The notes under the pieces are model-generated. The model saw only the letters and a program-made list of their open reading frames with translations, was not told where the DNA came from and ran no database searches. Both the position numbers and the translations under genes were made by a program. From an uncultured Leucobacter sp. (GTDB lineage: Bacteria; Actinomycetota; Actinomycetes; Actinomycetales; Microbacteriaceae): a stretch of DNA of 10,267 nucleotides. Of the stretch, positions 1 to 6,212 are shown piece after piece (position 1 is the stretch's first letter; every line of letters begins with the position of its first letter). The stretch is from positions 1 to 10,267 of the forward strand of contig CAMFIY010000077.1 in the NCBI GenBank assembly GCA_945952575.1, given 5' to 3'.

Positions 1-600
1 GCCGCTGGCGAATCCGCCGGAGCCGGCGCCGCCCGGCGCGTGTGCGTCCGCGGCCGGCGAGGTCCCCTCGGGCAGGTCGGTCGGCGGCGTGCCGCCCTCG
101 GGCGTCTCGCCGCCGTTCGGCACGCCGCCACCGCCGCCGAAGCCGCCGAAACCGCACGCGCCGTCGACCGGATCGCTGATGGTCACGCGACTGAGCGCAC
201 TCTCGGAGCCCGATCCGGTGCTCGATCCGCCGCTGGAGTCGCCGCCGGGCATCGACCCGGACATGCCCGTGATGCAGACTCCGGCCACCAGATCGGCCTG
301 CTTCGCCGCGACCTGCCGGGTGATCGTCGTGTCGCCGGTATAGGTGACCGCGGTCTGCGAGTCCGAGCTCTGCACCTGCAGCTTGCCGCCCTGCGTCCCA
401 TCGCTCTCTGCAGCGGCGATGGTGCCGCTCACGCCCGGGCGCTGTCGCTGAGCGGTGTCGGATCCCGAGCCTCCGGAGTCCTGCTGCTGCGTGCTGTTCG
501 CGGCGGCCTGCGTGCCGCCGGACGAGCAGCCGACAAGGGCGAGCATCGAGAGCCCGATCGCGCCGACGGCGGCGATCGTCTTGAGGCGGATGGTGATCAT
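1..600 (-). CDS. Lipoprotein with DUF5666-like core and Gly/Pro-rich tail (partial, 3' end missing)
   Basis: This is a 200-residue open frame with no stop before the window edge, so the C-terminus is missing. The ATG at 600 is supported by a GAGGAG ribosome binding site at 606-611, five bases upstream. Residues 1-25 form a lipoprotein signal peptide: Arg/Lys near the start, a hydrophobic stretch, and a lipobox Leu-Val-Gly-Cys with Cys25 as the lipidated residue. After a Ser/Gly/Gln-rich linker, residues about 57-112 read like a small beta-rich domain (VSGTI, KLQVQ, VTYTGDTTITR, then LVAGVCI). This resembles the DUF5666 proteins often found in actinobacteria beside MacAB-type transporters. Cys109 and Cys149 could pair. 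From about residue 113 the chain is low complexity, with Gly/Ser and then Gly/Pro/Thr runs. It follows the permease gene by 76 bases on the same strand, so it is probably a surface-exposed accessory of that transporter. The open frame and lipoprotein signal are seen directly; the family call is tentative. Confidence 0.8.
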   Translation of the reverse strand, partial: MITIRLKTIAAVGAIGLSMLALVGCSSGGTQAAANSTQQQDSGGSGSDTAQRQRPGVSGTIAAAESDGTQGGKLQVQSSDSQTAVTYTGDTTITRQVAAKQADLVAGVCITGMSGSMPGGDSSGGSSTGSGSESALSRVTISDPVDGACGFGGFGGGGGVPNGGETPEGGTPPTDLPEGTSPAADAHAPGGAGSGGFASG

Positions 601-676
601 GATGTCTCCTCGGGTGAGAGTGGAGTCGAGTGGGTGGTGGAACGTTGCGCTCGGCCGTCATCCGGCCCGCAGCGCG

Positions 677-1909
677 TCAATCCGCCCGCAGCGCGTCGAT
701 GGGGGCGAGTTTGGCGGCGCGCGTCGCCGGATAGACGCCGAAGACGACGCCGATCCCGACCGCGATGACGATCGCGAGCACGACGGCCACCGGCGAGATG
801 ACGATCGAGCTGCCGATCACGCCGGGCAGCGCGAAGGCTGCCCCGATCCCGAGCACGGCGCCGATCAAGCCGCCGCTCAGGCCGAGGATCGCCGCCTCGC
901 TGAGGAACTGGCGCCGGATCGCCCAGCCCGGGGCGCCGAGCGCCTTGCGCAGACCGATCTCCCGCGTGCGCTCGGTGACGGAGACGAGCATGATGTTCAT
1001 CACGCCGATCCCGCCGACGAGCAGGGAGAGCGCCGCGATGCCGGTGAGCAGCACCGTGAGCGTGCGATACACGCTGGTCGCCGTGGAGACGAGCGCCTCC
1101 TGGCTGCTGATCGAGAAGTCGGCGTCGTCGGCGTTCGTGATCCCGTGCAGGTTCAGCAGGAGCTGAGTGGCCTGCTGGTAGGCGCCCGAGATCCGGTCGG
1201 TCGACTGCGCCTGGATGTAGATGGTCGACACGCTCTGGCTGCTCGTGCCGCCGATGAGCTGGTTCGCCACCGTGGACAGCGGCGCGATCGCGACGTCGTC
1301 GAGATTGCTCGACGAGTCGGATCCCGCGCTCTCGAGCACGCCGATCACCTCGAACGACGTGCCGTCGATGGTGACGGAGGACCCCACCGCGCGCGGGGTG
1401 CCGAAGAGCTCCTGCGCGGTCTCCCAGCCGAGCACGACCACGGCGGCGCCGTCCCGATCCTGCTCGTCCGTGATGAAGCTGCCGGAGGCGAGGGTGCGGG
1501 ATCGGACGTCGAGCCAGCTCGCCGTCGTGCCGGTGACCGTGGTCGTCCAGTTCGTGCCGTTCGCCTCGAGCGAGGTCGAGGTCGACTTCTCGGCCGCCAC
1601 GGCCCTGATGTCGGGCGCGCTGACCCTGCTGGTCAGCGCTTCGGCGTCGGTCCGGGTCAGCGTCGTGCCGCTGCCGAAGCCGCCGCGGATCCCGTCCGAG
1701 CCGGTGCTCGACCCGGGCGAGACGATCAGCAGATTGCTGCCCAGCGAGCTGATCTGCTCGCTCACGTCCTTCTGCGTGCCGAGGCCGAGGCCGACGGTCA
1801 GGATGACCGCGGCGATGCCGATGAGGATCCCGAGCACCGTGAGCAGGGAGCGCATCGTGTGCGCCCGCACCGCGGCCCAGCTGGCGTGCAGCGTCTCGCT
1901 CCAGTTCAT
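677..1909 (-). CDS. MacB-type ABC transporter permease (MacB_PCD + FtsX domains)
   Basis: This 410-residue protein has the MacB architecture. One membrane helix (about residues 20-42) follows a short amphipathic N-terminus. A large extracytoplasmic domain (about 45-278) matches the MacB periplasmic core, including the SSLGSNLLIVSPG segment. Three helices follow (about 282-312, 337-363 and 372-395), forming the FtsX domain. The loop after the second helix carries the family signature SVTERTREIGLRKALGA, which contacts the ATPase, and the protein ends in the typical PIDALRAD. The ATG at 1909 has a strong GGAGGT site at 1919-1924, nine bases upstream. Its ATGA overlaps the stop of the ATPase gene by 4 bases, which implies translational coupling. 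MacB-type permeases do not thread substrate through the membrane helices; they couple ATP hydrolysis to extracytoplasmic movement of the partner adaptor. The substrate cannot be told from sequence; peptides, antibiotics and lipids are all known for the family. Confidence 0.93.
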   Translation of the reverse strand: MNWSETLHASWAAVRAHTMRSLLTVLGILIGIAAVILTVGLGLGTQKDVSEQISSLGSNLLIVSPGSSTGSDGIRGGFGSGTTLTRTDAEALTSRVSAPDIRAVAAEKSTSTSLEANGTNWTTTVTGTTASWLDVRSRTLASGSFITDEQDRDGAAVVVLGWETAQELFGTPRAVGSSVTIDGTSFEVIGVLESAGSDSSSNLDDVAIAPLSTVANQLIGGTSSQSVSTIYIQAQSTDRISGAYQQATQLLLNLHGITNADDADFSISSQEALVSTATSVYRTLTVLLTGIAALSLLVGGIGVMNIMLVSVTERTREIGLRKALGAPGWAIRRQFLSEAAILGLSGGLIGAVLGIGAAFALPGVIGSSIVISPVAVVLAIVIAVGIGVVFGVYPATRAAKLAPIDALRAD

Positions 1910-2667
1910 CGGACGCGCACCTCCCGGGTGTCGGTGCTCACGGTGTCGGTGTCGATCACGCCGTCGCGGACGCGGATGATCCGCTGCGCCCGCCGCCCCA
2001 CCTCGTGCTCGTGCGTGATCAGCACGATCGTGCGCCCGGTCGCGTGCAGCTCGTCGAAGAGCGCGAGCACGTCGGCGGTCGAGACGGTGTCGAGGTTGCC
2101 CGTCGGCTCGTCGGCGAGCAGCATGGTCGGTTCGGTGACCAGCGCACGTGCCACGGCGACGCGCTGCTGCTGGCCGCCGGAGAGCTCGCCCGGCCGGTTG
2201 TCGAGGCGATCGCCGAGGCCGACCTTCTCGAGCGCCGCGGCCGCCCGCTCCTGCCGCTCCTGCAGCGGCACGCGGCCGTACATGAGCGGGAGGGCGACGT
2301 TCTGCCGCGCCGTCAGCTCCGGCAGCAGATGGAACTGCTGGAAGACGAAGCCGATCTTGCGGTTCCGGATCTCGGCGAGCTGATCGTCGTCGAGATCCTC
2401 GACGTCCTCGCCGTCGAGCCGGTAGCTTCCGCTCGTCAGGGTGTCGAGGCAGCCGAGCGCGTTCATGAGCGTCGACTTGCCGGATCCCGAGGGGCCCATG
2501 ATCGCGACGTATTCGCCCTCGGTGATGCTGAGGTCCACTCCGCGCAGCGCCTCGAACTCGATGTCGCCCGAGCGGTAGGTCTTGCGCGCCCCGCTGAGCT
2601 CGATGACGGGATCGTCGCGGTGGGGCTCGGCGCCCGCTGCGGGACGCTCCATGAGTGCGTCGCGCAT
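1906..2667 (-). CDS. MacB/LolD-type ABC transporter ATP-binding protein
   Basis: This 253-residue nucleotide-binding subunit is complete for the family. It has Walker A GPSGSGKST (58-66), a Q-loop at Gln110/111 in FVFQQFHLLP, the signature LSGGQQQR (162-169), Walker B LLADEP (183-188), the D-loop GNLD (190-193) and the switch His219. The FVFQQFHLLPELTA and ADEPTGNLD segments are typical of the MacB/LolD/FtsE subfamily. It would power the permease encoded immediately downstream, forming a cytoplasmic homodimer. I chose the ATG at 2667, whose A is shared with the last base of the adaptor stop (TGATG). A GTG at 2670 and an ATG at 2652 are alternatives; none has a convincing ribosome binding site, consistent with coupling to adaptor translation. 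The first 20 residues are an unconserved polar extension. Confidence 0.94.
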   Translation of the reverse strand: MRDALMERPAAGAEPHRDDPVIELSGARKTYRSGDIEFEALRGVDLSITEGEYVAIMGPSGSGKSTLMNALGCLDTLTSGSYRLDGEDVEDLDDDQLAEIRNRKIGFVFQQFHLLPELTARQNVALPLMYGRVPLQERQERAAAALEKVGLGDRLDNRPGELSGGQQQRVAVARALVTEPTMLLADEPTGNLDTVSTADVLALFDELHATGRTIVLITHEHEVGRRAQRIIRVRDGVIDTDTVSTDTREVRVR

Positions 2668-4001
2668 CACTGGCCACCGCCCGGGAGGCTGGGCATCTGC
2701 CCGTTGCCGAAGTCGGGCATCTGCCCGTTGCCGAAGTCGGGCATCTGCCCGTCTCCGAAGTCCGGCAGCTCGCCGCCGGGGAACTGCCCGCGACCGCCGC
2801 TGCCGCTCCCGGCGCCGCCGCTGCCGCTGCCCGAGGCGCCGGGCGTGAAGACCGTGACCAGCACCTTGTCACCCTCGTTCAGACCCTTGGTGATCTCGGT
2901 GAGCGTGCCGGAGGTCTCGCCGACGGTGACGGTCCGGGTGCTCTCCTTCCCGTCGGATCCGACCATCGTCACCGTGCTCGTGCCGTCGTCGGCGGTGGTG
3001 ACCGCCATGCTGGGCACCGTCAGCACGTCGCTGCGGCGCTCGTAGATGATGGTCGCCGTCACCGAGGTACCGTCGTAGAGGCCTTCGGTGTCTCCGGTGA
3101 GATCGATCGTCACCGGGAACGCGGCAGTGCCCGAACTCGTCGAGGGGAGCTTGCCGATCTCGCCGACCGTGCCGAAGAGCTTGGTGCCGTCGTCGGTCGC
3201 GAGCTCCACCTGGTCGTCGACCGCGATCCGCCCGATCTCGGTTTCGCCCAGCGACACGGCGACGCTCCACTCGTCCGTGCCGACGATCGTGAACTGCGCG
3301 GTCGAGGACGACGAGGACGACGACGAGCTCGAGGATCCGCCGGCGGCCGAGACCCCGGTGCCCTGCGGGGAACCGCTCGCACCGCTCGCGGAGGAGCTCG
3401 AGGAGTTCGAGGATCCGGAGCCGGTGACCGCGTCGCCGACCTCGACGCCGACCGCCGTGACGATGCCGGAGACCGGGGCAGTCAGCCTGACCCCGGCGCG
3501 CGCCTCCTTCGCGTCCGCAACCGCCTGATCGGCGACCTCGACGGCGGACTCGGCTGCGGCGAGCCGCGCGTCCGAGGCGGCGGTGCCGTCAGCGGCGTCC
3601 TGCACGGCGGCGAGCTGCGCGCGGGCGTCGGCGCGATCCGAGCGCGCCTGCAGCAGGTCGGCATTCGCCTGCAGCGAGTCGACGGTCCCGAGGGTCTGGC
3701 CCTTCTTCACGGTGTCGCCTGCTTCGACGCGCACGCTCGTGACCGTGCCTGAAGCGGCAAAGCTCACGTCCTCCTGCACGGCGGGCGTGAGCGTGCCGGT
3801 GGTCTCCACCGACTTCTCCATGGTCTCGAGGCTCGCGGAGACCGTCCGCGTGATCGGGGCGGCCGAAGCGCCCTGCCCGGTCGCGGCCCACACGATCGCG
3901 GTGGTCCCCCCACCGATGATCAGTGCCGCGACGGCGCCGAGGATCACCCAGGTGCGCCTCCGCACCCCGGCGAGACGCCGTCTGATTTCAACTGCCGCCA
4001 T
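2667..4001 (-). CDS. HlyD/MacA-type membrane fusion (adaptor) protein
   Basis: This 444-residue adaptor belongs to the adjacent ABC exporter. A basic N-terminus is followed by one membrane helix (about 18-40), then the first half of a lipoyl-like domain (about 73-108, with the family segment GTVTSVRVEAGDTVKKGQTL). Next come a short Ala/Asp-rich helical hairpin (110-168) and the second lipoyl half (171-193, RLTAPVSGIVTAVGVEVGD). A Ser-rich insert at 194-234 ends in 11 consecutive Ser. A beta-barrel and a membrane-proximal domain then run to about 385. The tail, about 395-444, is Gly/Ser/Pro-rich and ends in GNGQMPDF-type repeats. The start at 4001 is chosen because GAAGGA lies at 4009-4014, seven bases upstream. 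The in-frame ATG at 4019 would add 6 residues but has no recognisable site. The fold is that of tripartite efflux adaptors. In a monoderm cell it probably projects into the cell wall instead of meeting an outer-membrane channel (inference). Confidence 0.9.
   Translation of the reverse strand: MAAVEIRRRLAGVRRRTWVILGAVAALIIGGGTTAIVWAATGQGASAAPITRTVSASLETMEKSVETTGTLTPAVQEDVSFAASGTVTSVRVEAGDTVKKGQTLGTVDSLQANADLLQARSDRADARAQLAAVQDAADGTAASDARLAAAESAVEVADQAVADAKEARAGVRLTAPVSGIVTAVGVEVGDAVTGSGSSNSSSSSASGASGSPQGTGVSAAGGSSSSSSSSSSSTAQFTIVGTDEWSVAVSLGETEIGRIAVDDQVELATDDGTKLFGTVGEIGKLPSTSSGTAAFPVTIDLTGDTEGLYDGTSVTATIIYERRSDVLTVPSMAVTTADDGTSTVTMVGSDGKESTRTVTVGETSGTLTEITKGLNEGDKVLVTVFTPGASGSGSGGAGSGSGGRGQFPGGELPDFGDGQMPDFGNGQMPDFGNGQMPSLPGGGQ
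2691..2762 (-). repeat. 24-bp tandem repeat, three copies, coding for GNGQMPDF-type octapeptides
   Basis: Three consecutive 24-bp units occupy 2691-2714, 2715-2738 and 2739-2762. The first two are identical; the third differs at two bases in the middle. A degenerate fourth unit follows at about 2763-2784. The repeats are in frame within the adaptor gene and encode the octapeptides near its C-terminus, so copy-number change would keep the frame. They are not a CRISPR array because there are no spacers. Confidence 0.9.
3303..3335 (-). repeat. Poly-serine codon tract in the adaptor gene
   Basis: Eleven consecutive Ser codons are written mainly as TCG and TCC with one AGC. They form the end of a Ser/Gly-rich insert (residues 194-234) between the second lipoyl half and the beta-barrel of the adaptor. 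The mix of synonymous codons argues against a recent single-codon slippage event. Confidence 0.85.
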
Positions 4002-4008
4002 CGATCCG

Positions 4009-4014
4009 TCCTTC
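4009..4014 (-). promoter_or_regulatory. Ribosome binding site that fixes the adaptor start
   Basis: Read on the minus strand, GAAGGA stands seven bases before the ATG at 4001. The upstream in-frame ATG at 4019 has only GC-rich sequence without purine-rich complementarity to 16S rRNA. The shorter 444-residue product is therefore preferred. Confidence 0.7.
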
Positions 4015-4057
4015 TGCATCCTGCGCCGCCACGCCGAGGCGCGGTGCAGCTCCGAGT

Positions 4058-4075
4058 GCCCGGATCCTCCCGGGC
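4058..4075. other. Small GC-rich inverted repeat between M23 gene and adaptor gene
   Basis: GCCCGG (4058-4063) and CCGGGC (4070-4075) form a perfect 6-bp stem around a 6-base loop. It lies within the 152-base gap 4002-4153, downstream of the M23 stop and upstream of the adaptor start. It may be a weak terminator for the upstream module or a leader hairpin for the exporter operon; no U-tract follows. I see no convincing -35/-10 pair for the exporter operon in this gap, although a promoter is expected here if it is a separate transcript. Confidence 0.25.
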
Positions 4076-4153
4076 CCGAGATCGAAGGTAGGAGTCGAAG
4101 ATGCCGGAGAGGCGAGAGTCGGCTATGCGGCGGATAAAGATGCGGCCGACGAC

Positions 4154-4873
4154 TCAGCCCGCCGCCTTCGCGGCGATGTAGGGCAGGGGATCGATCGGCT
4201 CGCCCTCCAGGCGCAGCGCCAGGTGCAGATGCGCGCCGAACGCCATCCCGGTGTTGCCGACGCGCCCGGCCACGTCGCCGATGCGGATCTCATCGCCGCG
4301 CTGGTAGGCGTGGGATCCCGACTCCATGTGGCAGTAGCGGCTGGTCAGCGTCTCACCGTCCACGAGATGCTGCACCTTCAGGCCGAAGCCGCAGCCGTCG
4401 GAGGTCCAGCCCGCCTCGAGCACGAGCCCGCTCGCGATCGCCTTGATCTCGCTGCCCGCCGGAGCCGCGATGTCCTGCGCATCGTGGAACTGCTCGACCG
4501 GGGCGACGCGATAGCCGAAGCCGTCCGTGAGCGGCATCGGCCGGTCGAAGGGGTAGCGGACGGCGGAGTCGGTGAGCAGGCTCGGGTCGAACAGCCCGGT
4601 CTCCCCCTGCGTCGCGGCGCCGGCTTGGGGAGCCGCGGAGGCGGCCCCGCCCTTGAACGCGTCGAAGTCGATGCCCGATGCCGCCTCTCCGGTCAGCTCC
4701 TGCGAGCGGAGCGCCCCCGCGGCGCCGACGGTGTCGCCCGCGGTGGGGTGCGGCGGCGCGAGCATCACCAGCGCGAGCGCACTCACGCTGAGCAGTGCGG
4801 CGGCGCCGGCGAGCGCCCGACCGGGCCGACGGCGCTCGCCGGCCCGGTCGGCGAGGACGCGCCTCGCGGTCAT
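4154..4873 (-). CDS. M23 (LytM/lysostaphin-type) zinc metallopeptidase, membrane-anchored or secreted
   Basis: The gene encodes 239 residues. An Arg-rich N-terminus and a hydrophobic segment (about 21-39) ending in Ala-Pro-Pro act as a signal anchor or signal peptide. A low-complexity linker (45-100) leads to an M23 domain at about 105-233. The zinc ligands of the family are visible: His130 and Asp134 in the H-x3-D motif, and His217 in the HLH motif. His182 (YCHME) and His215 are the expected catalytic histidines. Cys161 and Cys181 may form a disulfide. M23 enzymes cut peptide cross-links of peptidoglycan. The intact active site argues for an active enzyme, but the substrate is not known. The start at 4873 has AAGGGG at 4882-4887, eight bases upstream and overlapping the DUF305 stop codon; the two genes are 13 bases apart, so coupled translation is likely. 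Placement behind DUF305 and DUF6153-like genes suggests an envelope role tied to copper handling (inference). Confidence 0.92.
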   Translation of the reverse strand: MTARRVLADRAGERRRPGRALAGAAALLSVSALALVMLAPPHPTAGDTVGAAGALRSQELTGEAASGIDFDAFKGGAASAAPQAGAATQGETGLFDPSLLTDSAVRYPFDRPMPLTDGFGYRVAPVEQFHDAQDIAAPAGSEIKAIASGLVLEAGWTSDGCGFGLKVQHLVDGETLTSRYCHMESGSHAYQRGDEIRIGDVAGRVGNTGMAFGAHLHLALRLEGEPIDPLPYIAAKAAG

Positions 4874-4886
4874 GCGGAGATCCCCT

Positions 4887-5486
4887 TCATTCGGATGCCT
4901 CCAGGATCCGCCTCATGGTCGCGATCTCCTCCGTCTGATCGTCGACGACCTGCTGGGCGAGCGCCAGCGCCTCGGCGGACCGGCCGGCGTCGAGCTCGGT
5001 GCGCGCCATCTCGACGGCGCCCTCGTGATGGGCGATCATCTGCTCGAGGAAGAGCCGGCCGGCATCGGCCCCGGTCGCGGTACGGAGTGCATCCAGGTCC
5101 TCGGCGGACATCATGCCGCTCATGCCGTGATCCATCACGGCGTCCGGGTCGTACTCGGCGCCCCAGCTCCTCAGCCAGTCGAGCATGCGATCGATCTCGG
5201 GCTGCTGCGCCGCCTTGATCTTCCGCGCGAGATCGACGACGGCCGGATCCAGCCCGTCCTTCGCGAGCACGACATCCGACATCTCCAGGGCCTGCCGGTG
5301 GTGCGGGATCATCATGGTCGCGAACATCCGGTCGGCCGCATTCGCCTGCGCGGCGGACGGGGATTCGGTGTCGTCGGCGGACCCGTGCCCGCCGTGGGAG
5401 GAGCCGGCCGGTGCACTGCTGCAGCCGGTGAGCGCGAGGGAGAGGGTGAGCGCGCCCGTTCCGAGCGCGAGAGCGAACTTGTTCAT
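4887..5486 (-). CDS. DUF305 lipoprotein, probable extracytoplasmic copper-binding protein
   Basis: This 199-residue protein has a lipoprotein signal peptide with lipobox Leu-Thr-Gly-Cys; Cys22 is the lipidated residue. A His/Gly/Ser-rich linker (HGGHGSADD) follows. The helical DUF305 domain carries the two diagnostic motifs MIPHHRQA (59-66) and MIAHHEGA (150-157). A Met-rich segment between them (MDHGMSGMM, 118-126) adds further soft-metal ligands. DUF305 proteins are ferritin-like four-helix proteins repeatedly found next to copper resistance genes, and a cyanobacterial member (CopM) binds copper. A role in sequestering copper outside the membrane is therefore likely but not proven. The gene lies 114 bases after the DUF6153-like gene and 13 bases before the M23 gene on the same strand. 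Only a weak ribosome binding site (GAAAG, about 10 bases upstream) precedes the ATG at 5486. Confidence 0.93.
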   Translation of the reverse strand: MNKFALALGTGALTLSLALTGCSSAPAGSSHGGHGSADDTESPSAAQANAADRMFATMMIPHHRQALEMSDVVLAKDGLDPAVVDLARKIKAAQQPEIDRMLDWLRSWGAEYDPDAVMDHGMSGMMSAEDLDALRTATGADAGRLFLEQMIAHHEGAVEMARTELDAGRSAEALALAQQVVDDQTEEIATMRRILEASE

Positions 5487-5559
5487 GGTGCCGTACTTTC
5501 TGATTCAGGGCGTGGTTGAAGGATCGATGGACGCCGCCCCGGTCGGAACGGCGTCGCAT

Positions 5560-5592
5560 GCCGGAGGCGCCGCAGCGGCGGCTCCTTCCGGC
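5560..5592. other. Imperfect GC-rich hairpin between DUF6153-like and DUF305 genes
   Basis: The outer stem GCCGGA (5560-5565) pairs with TCCGGC (5587-5592), and inner GC-rich segments (CGCCGC / GCGGCG) continue it around a short loop with bulges. It begins 8 bases after the stop of the DUF6153-like gene on the minus strand and lacks a U-tract. It could be a partial terminator or mRNA-processing element that adjusts DUF305/M23 expression relative to the first gene. This is only a folding reading by eye. Confidence 0.35.
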
Positions 5593-5600
5593 GCGACCTT

Positions 5601-6083
5601 TCAGGTGCGGCTGATCGAAAGCAGGATCAGTGAGGGCGGGCGCGGTGGAGGCGCCGCCCGGAACGGGTGCAGCGCCGGCGCCCGGAACGGGTTCGCGGAT
5701 CGGGAGATCAGCAGGACCGCCGGCGGCAGGAGCAGCAGGAGCCCGGCGAGCAGCGCGAGCACGCACAGCGTCAGCATGTCGGCGTGGCCGCGATCGGGGC
5801 CGGGCCCCTCGACTGGGCCCTGCACGGGTGCGGACGCCCCGTGCCCGGTCGTCGGCGCGGCGGCTTCCGCGGACGCATCGGCGTGCGAGGTCGCAGCCTG
5901 CCCGTGCGCCATCGCCGTCGGCGCATGGCCCGAGGAGTCGGCGGAGAGGGTGTGCATGCCGAGCACGCCGACGACGAGCGCAAAGACCAGTCCGGTCATG
6001 AGGACCAGCCTGCCCGGCAGCCCGAGCCTCGCATTGACGGCGAGCCGCGCACGCTGCATACCGGATCCCGCTCGCCGTGACAT
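5601..6083 (-). CDS. DUF6153-like small His/Met-containing membrane protein
   Basis: This 160-residue protein has two predicted membrane helices (about 26-46, ending in VVGVLGMHTLS, and 103-126, LTLCVLALLAGLLLLL). The loop between them is rich in Ala, His and Pro (His53, His60, Met58, His67, His81, His100). This layout, with LGMH at the end of the first helix and a Cys-containing second helix, matches the DUF6153 family, which is common upstream of DUF305 and M23 genes in actinobacteria. I recall that context from general knowledge and have not searched it. His44, Met43, Met103 and Cys107 are plausible copper ligands. The C-terminus (128-160) is Pro/Arg-rich. The ATG at 6083 is favoured by a -10-like element seven bases upstream, as in leaderless transcripts; an internal ATG at 6059 is the alternative. 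The biochemical function is unknown. Confidence 0.78.
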   Translation of the reverse strand: MSRRAGSGMQRARLAVNARLGLPGRLVLMTGLVFALVVGVLGMHTLSADSSGHAPTAMAHGQAATSHADASAEAAAPTTGHGASAPVQGPVEGPGPDRGHADMLTLCVLALLAGLLLLLPPAVLLISRSANPFRAPALHPFRAAPPPRPPSLILLSISRT

Positions 6084-6090
6084 GCGCGCC

Positions 6091-6099
6091 AGGTTAGCA
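6091..6099 (-). promoter_or_regulatory. Putative extended -10 for a leaderless DUF6153-like/DUF305/M23 transcript
   Basis: On the minus strand the sequence reads TGC-TAACCT followed by seven bases and the ATG at 6083. TAACCT keeps the conserved T, A and final T of a -10 hexamer, and the TG motif fits an extended -10. No good -35 is visible and there is no Shine-Dalgarno, which fits a transcript starting at or next to the ATG. No CsoR-like palindrome is seen nearby. Confidence 0.45.
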
Positions 6100-6168
6100 G
6101 CCTCTTCCGCGCGTGGCCGGAGAGTGTGCTGAGATCCTGACGGAGCGCTCGGATCGTCGCGAGGGAGA

Positions 6169-6210
6169 GGCGCGGGCTCGGTCGCGGCGGTGAGCTCGAC
6201 CGATCGCGCC
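6169..6210 (-). terminator. Hairpin just after the glycerate kinase stop, candidate terminator
   Basis: Two nested stems are visible: GGCGCG (6169-6174) with CGCGCC (6205-6210), and TCGGTCG (6178-6184) with CGACCGA (6197-6203), around a 12-base loop. The structure starts 3 bases beyond the stop codon on the minus strand. There is no U-run after it, which is common among actinobacterial terminators but lowers certainty. Confidence 0.45.
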
Positions 6211-6212
6211 GC

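Noticed and set aside
601..676. A terminator or separate promoter between permease and lipoprotein genes
   Set aside because: No clear inverted repeat or -35/-10 pair was found; the strong ribosome binding site before the lipoprotein fits read-through from the operon.
455..2383. A long plus-strand open frame opposite the ABC transporter genes
   Set aside because: It is an antisense shadow caused by high GC. The translation is Arg/Asp/Glu-rich without family features, while the minus-strand genes beneath have complete conserved motifs.
2691..2762. Possible CRISPR-like array
   Set aside because: The 24-bp units are directly abutting with no spacers and are in frame within a coding gene.
4002..4153. 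A CsoR-type operator upstream of the exporter operon
   Set aside because: No TACCCC/GGGGTA inverted arms are present in this gap; only a small GCCCGG hairpin is seen.
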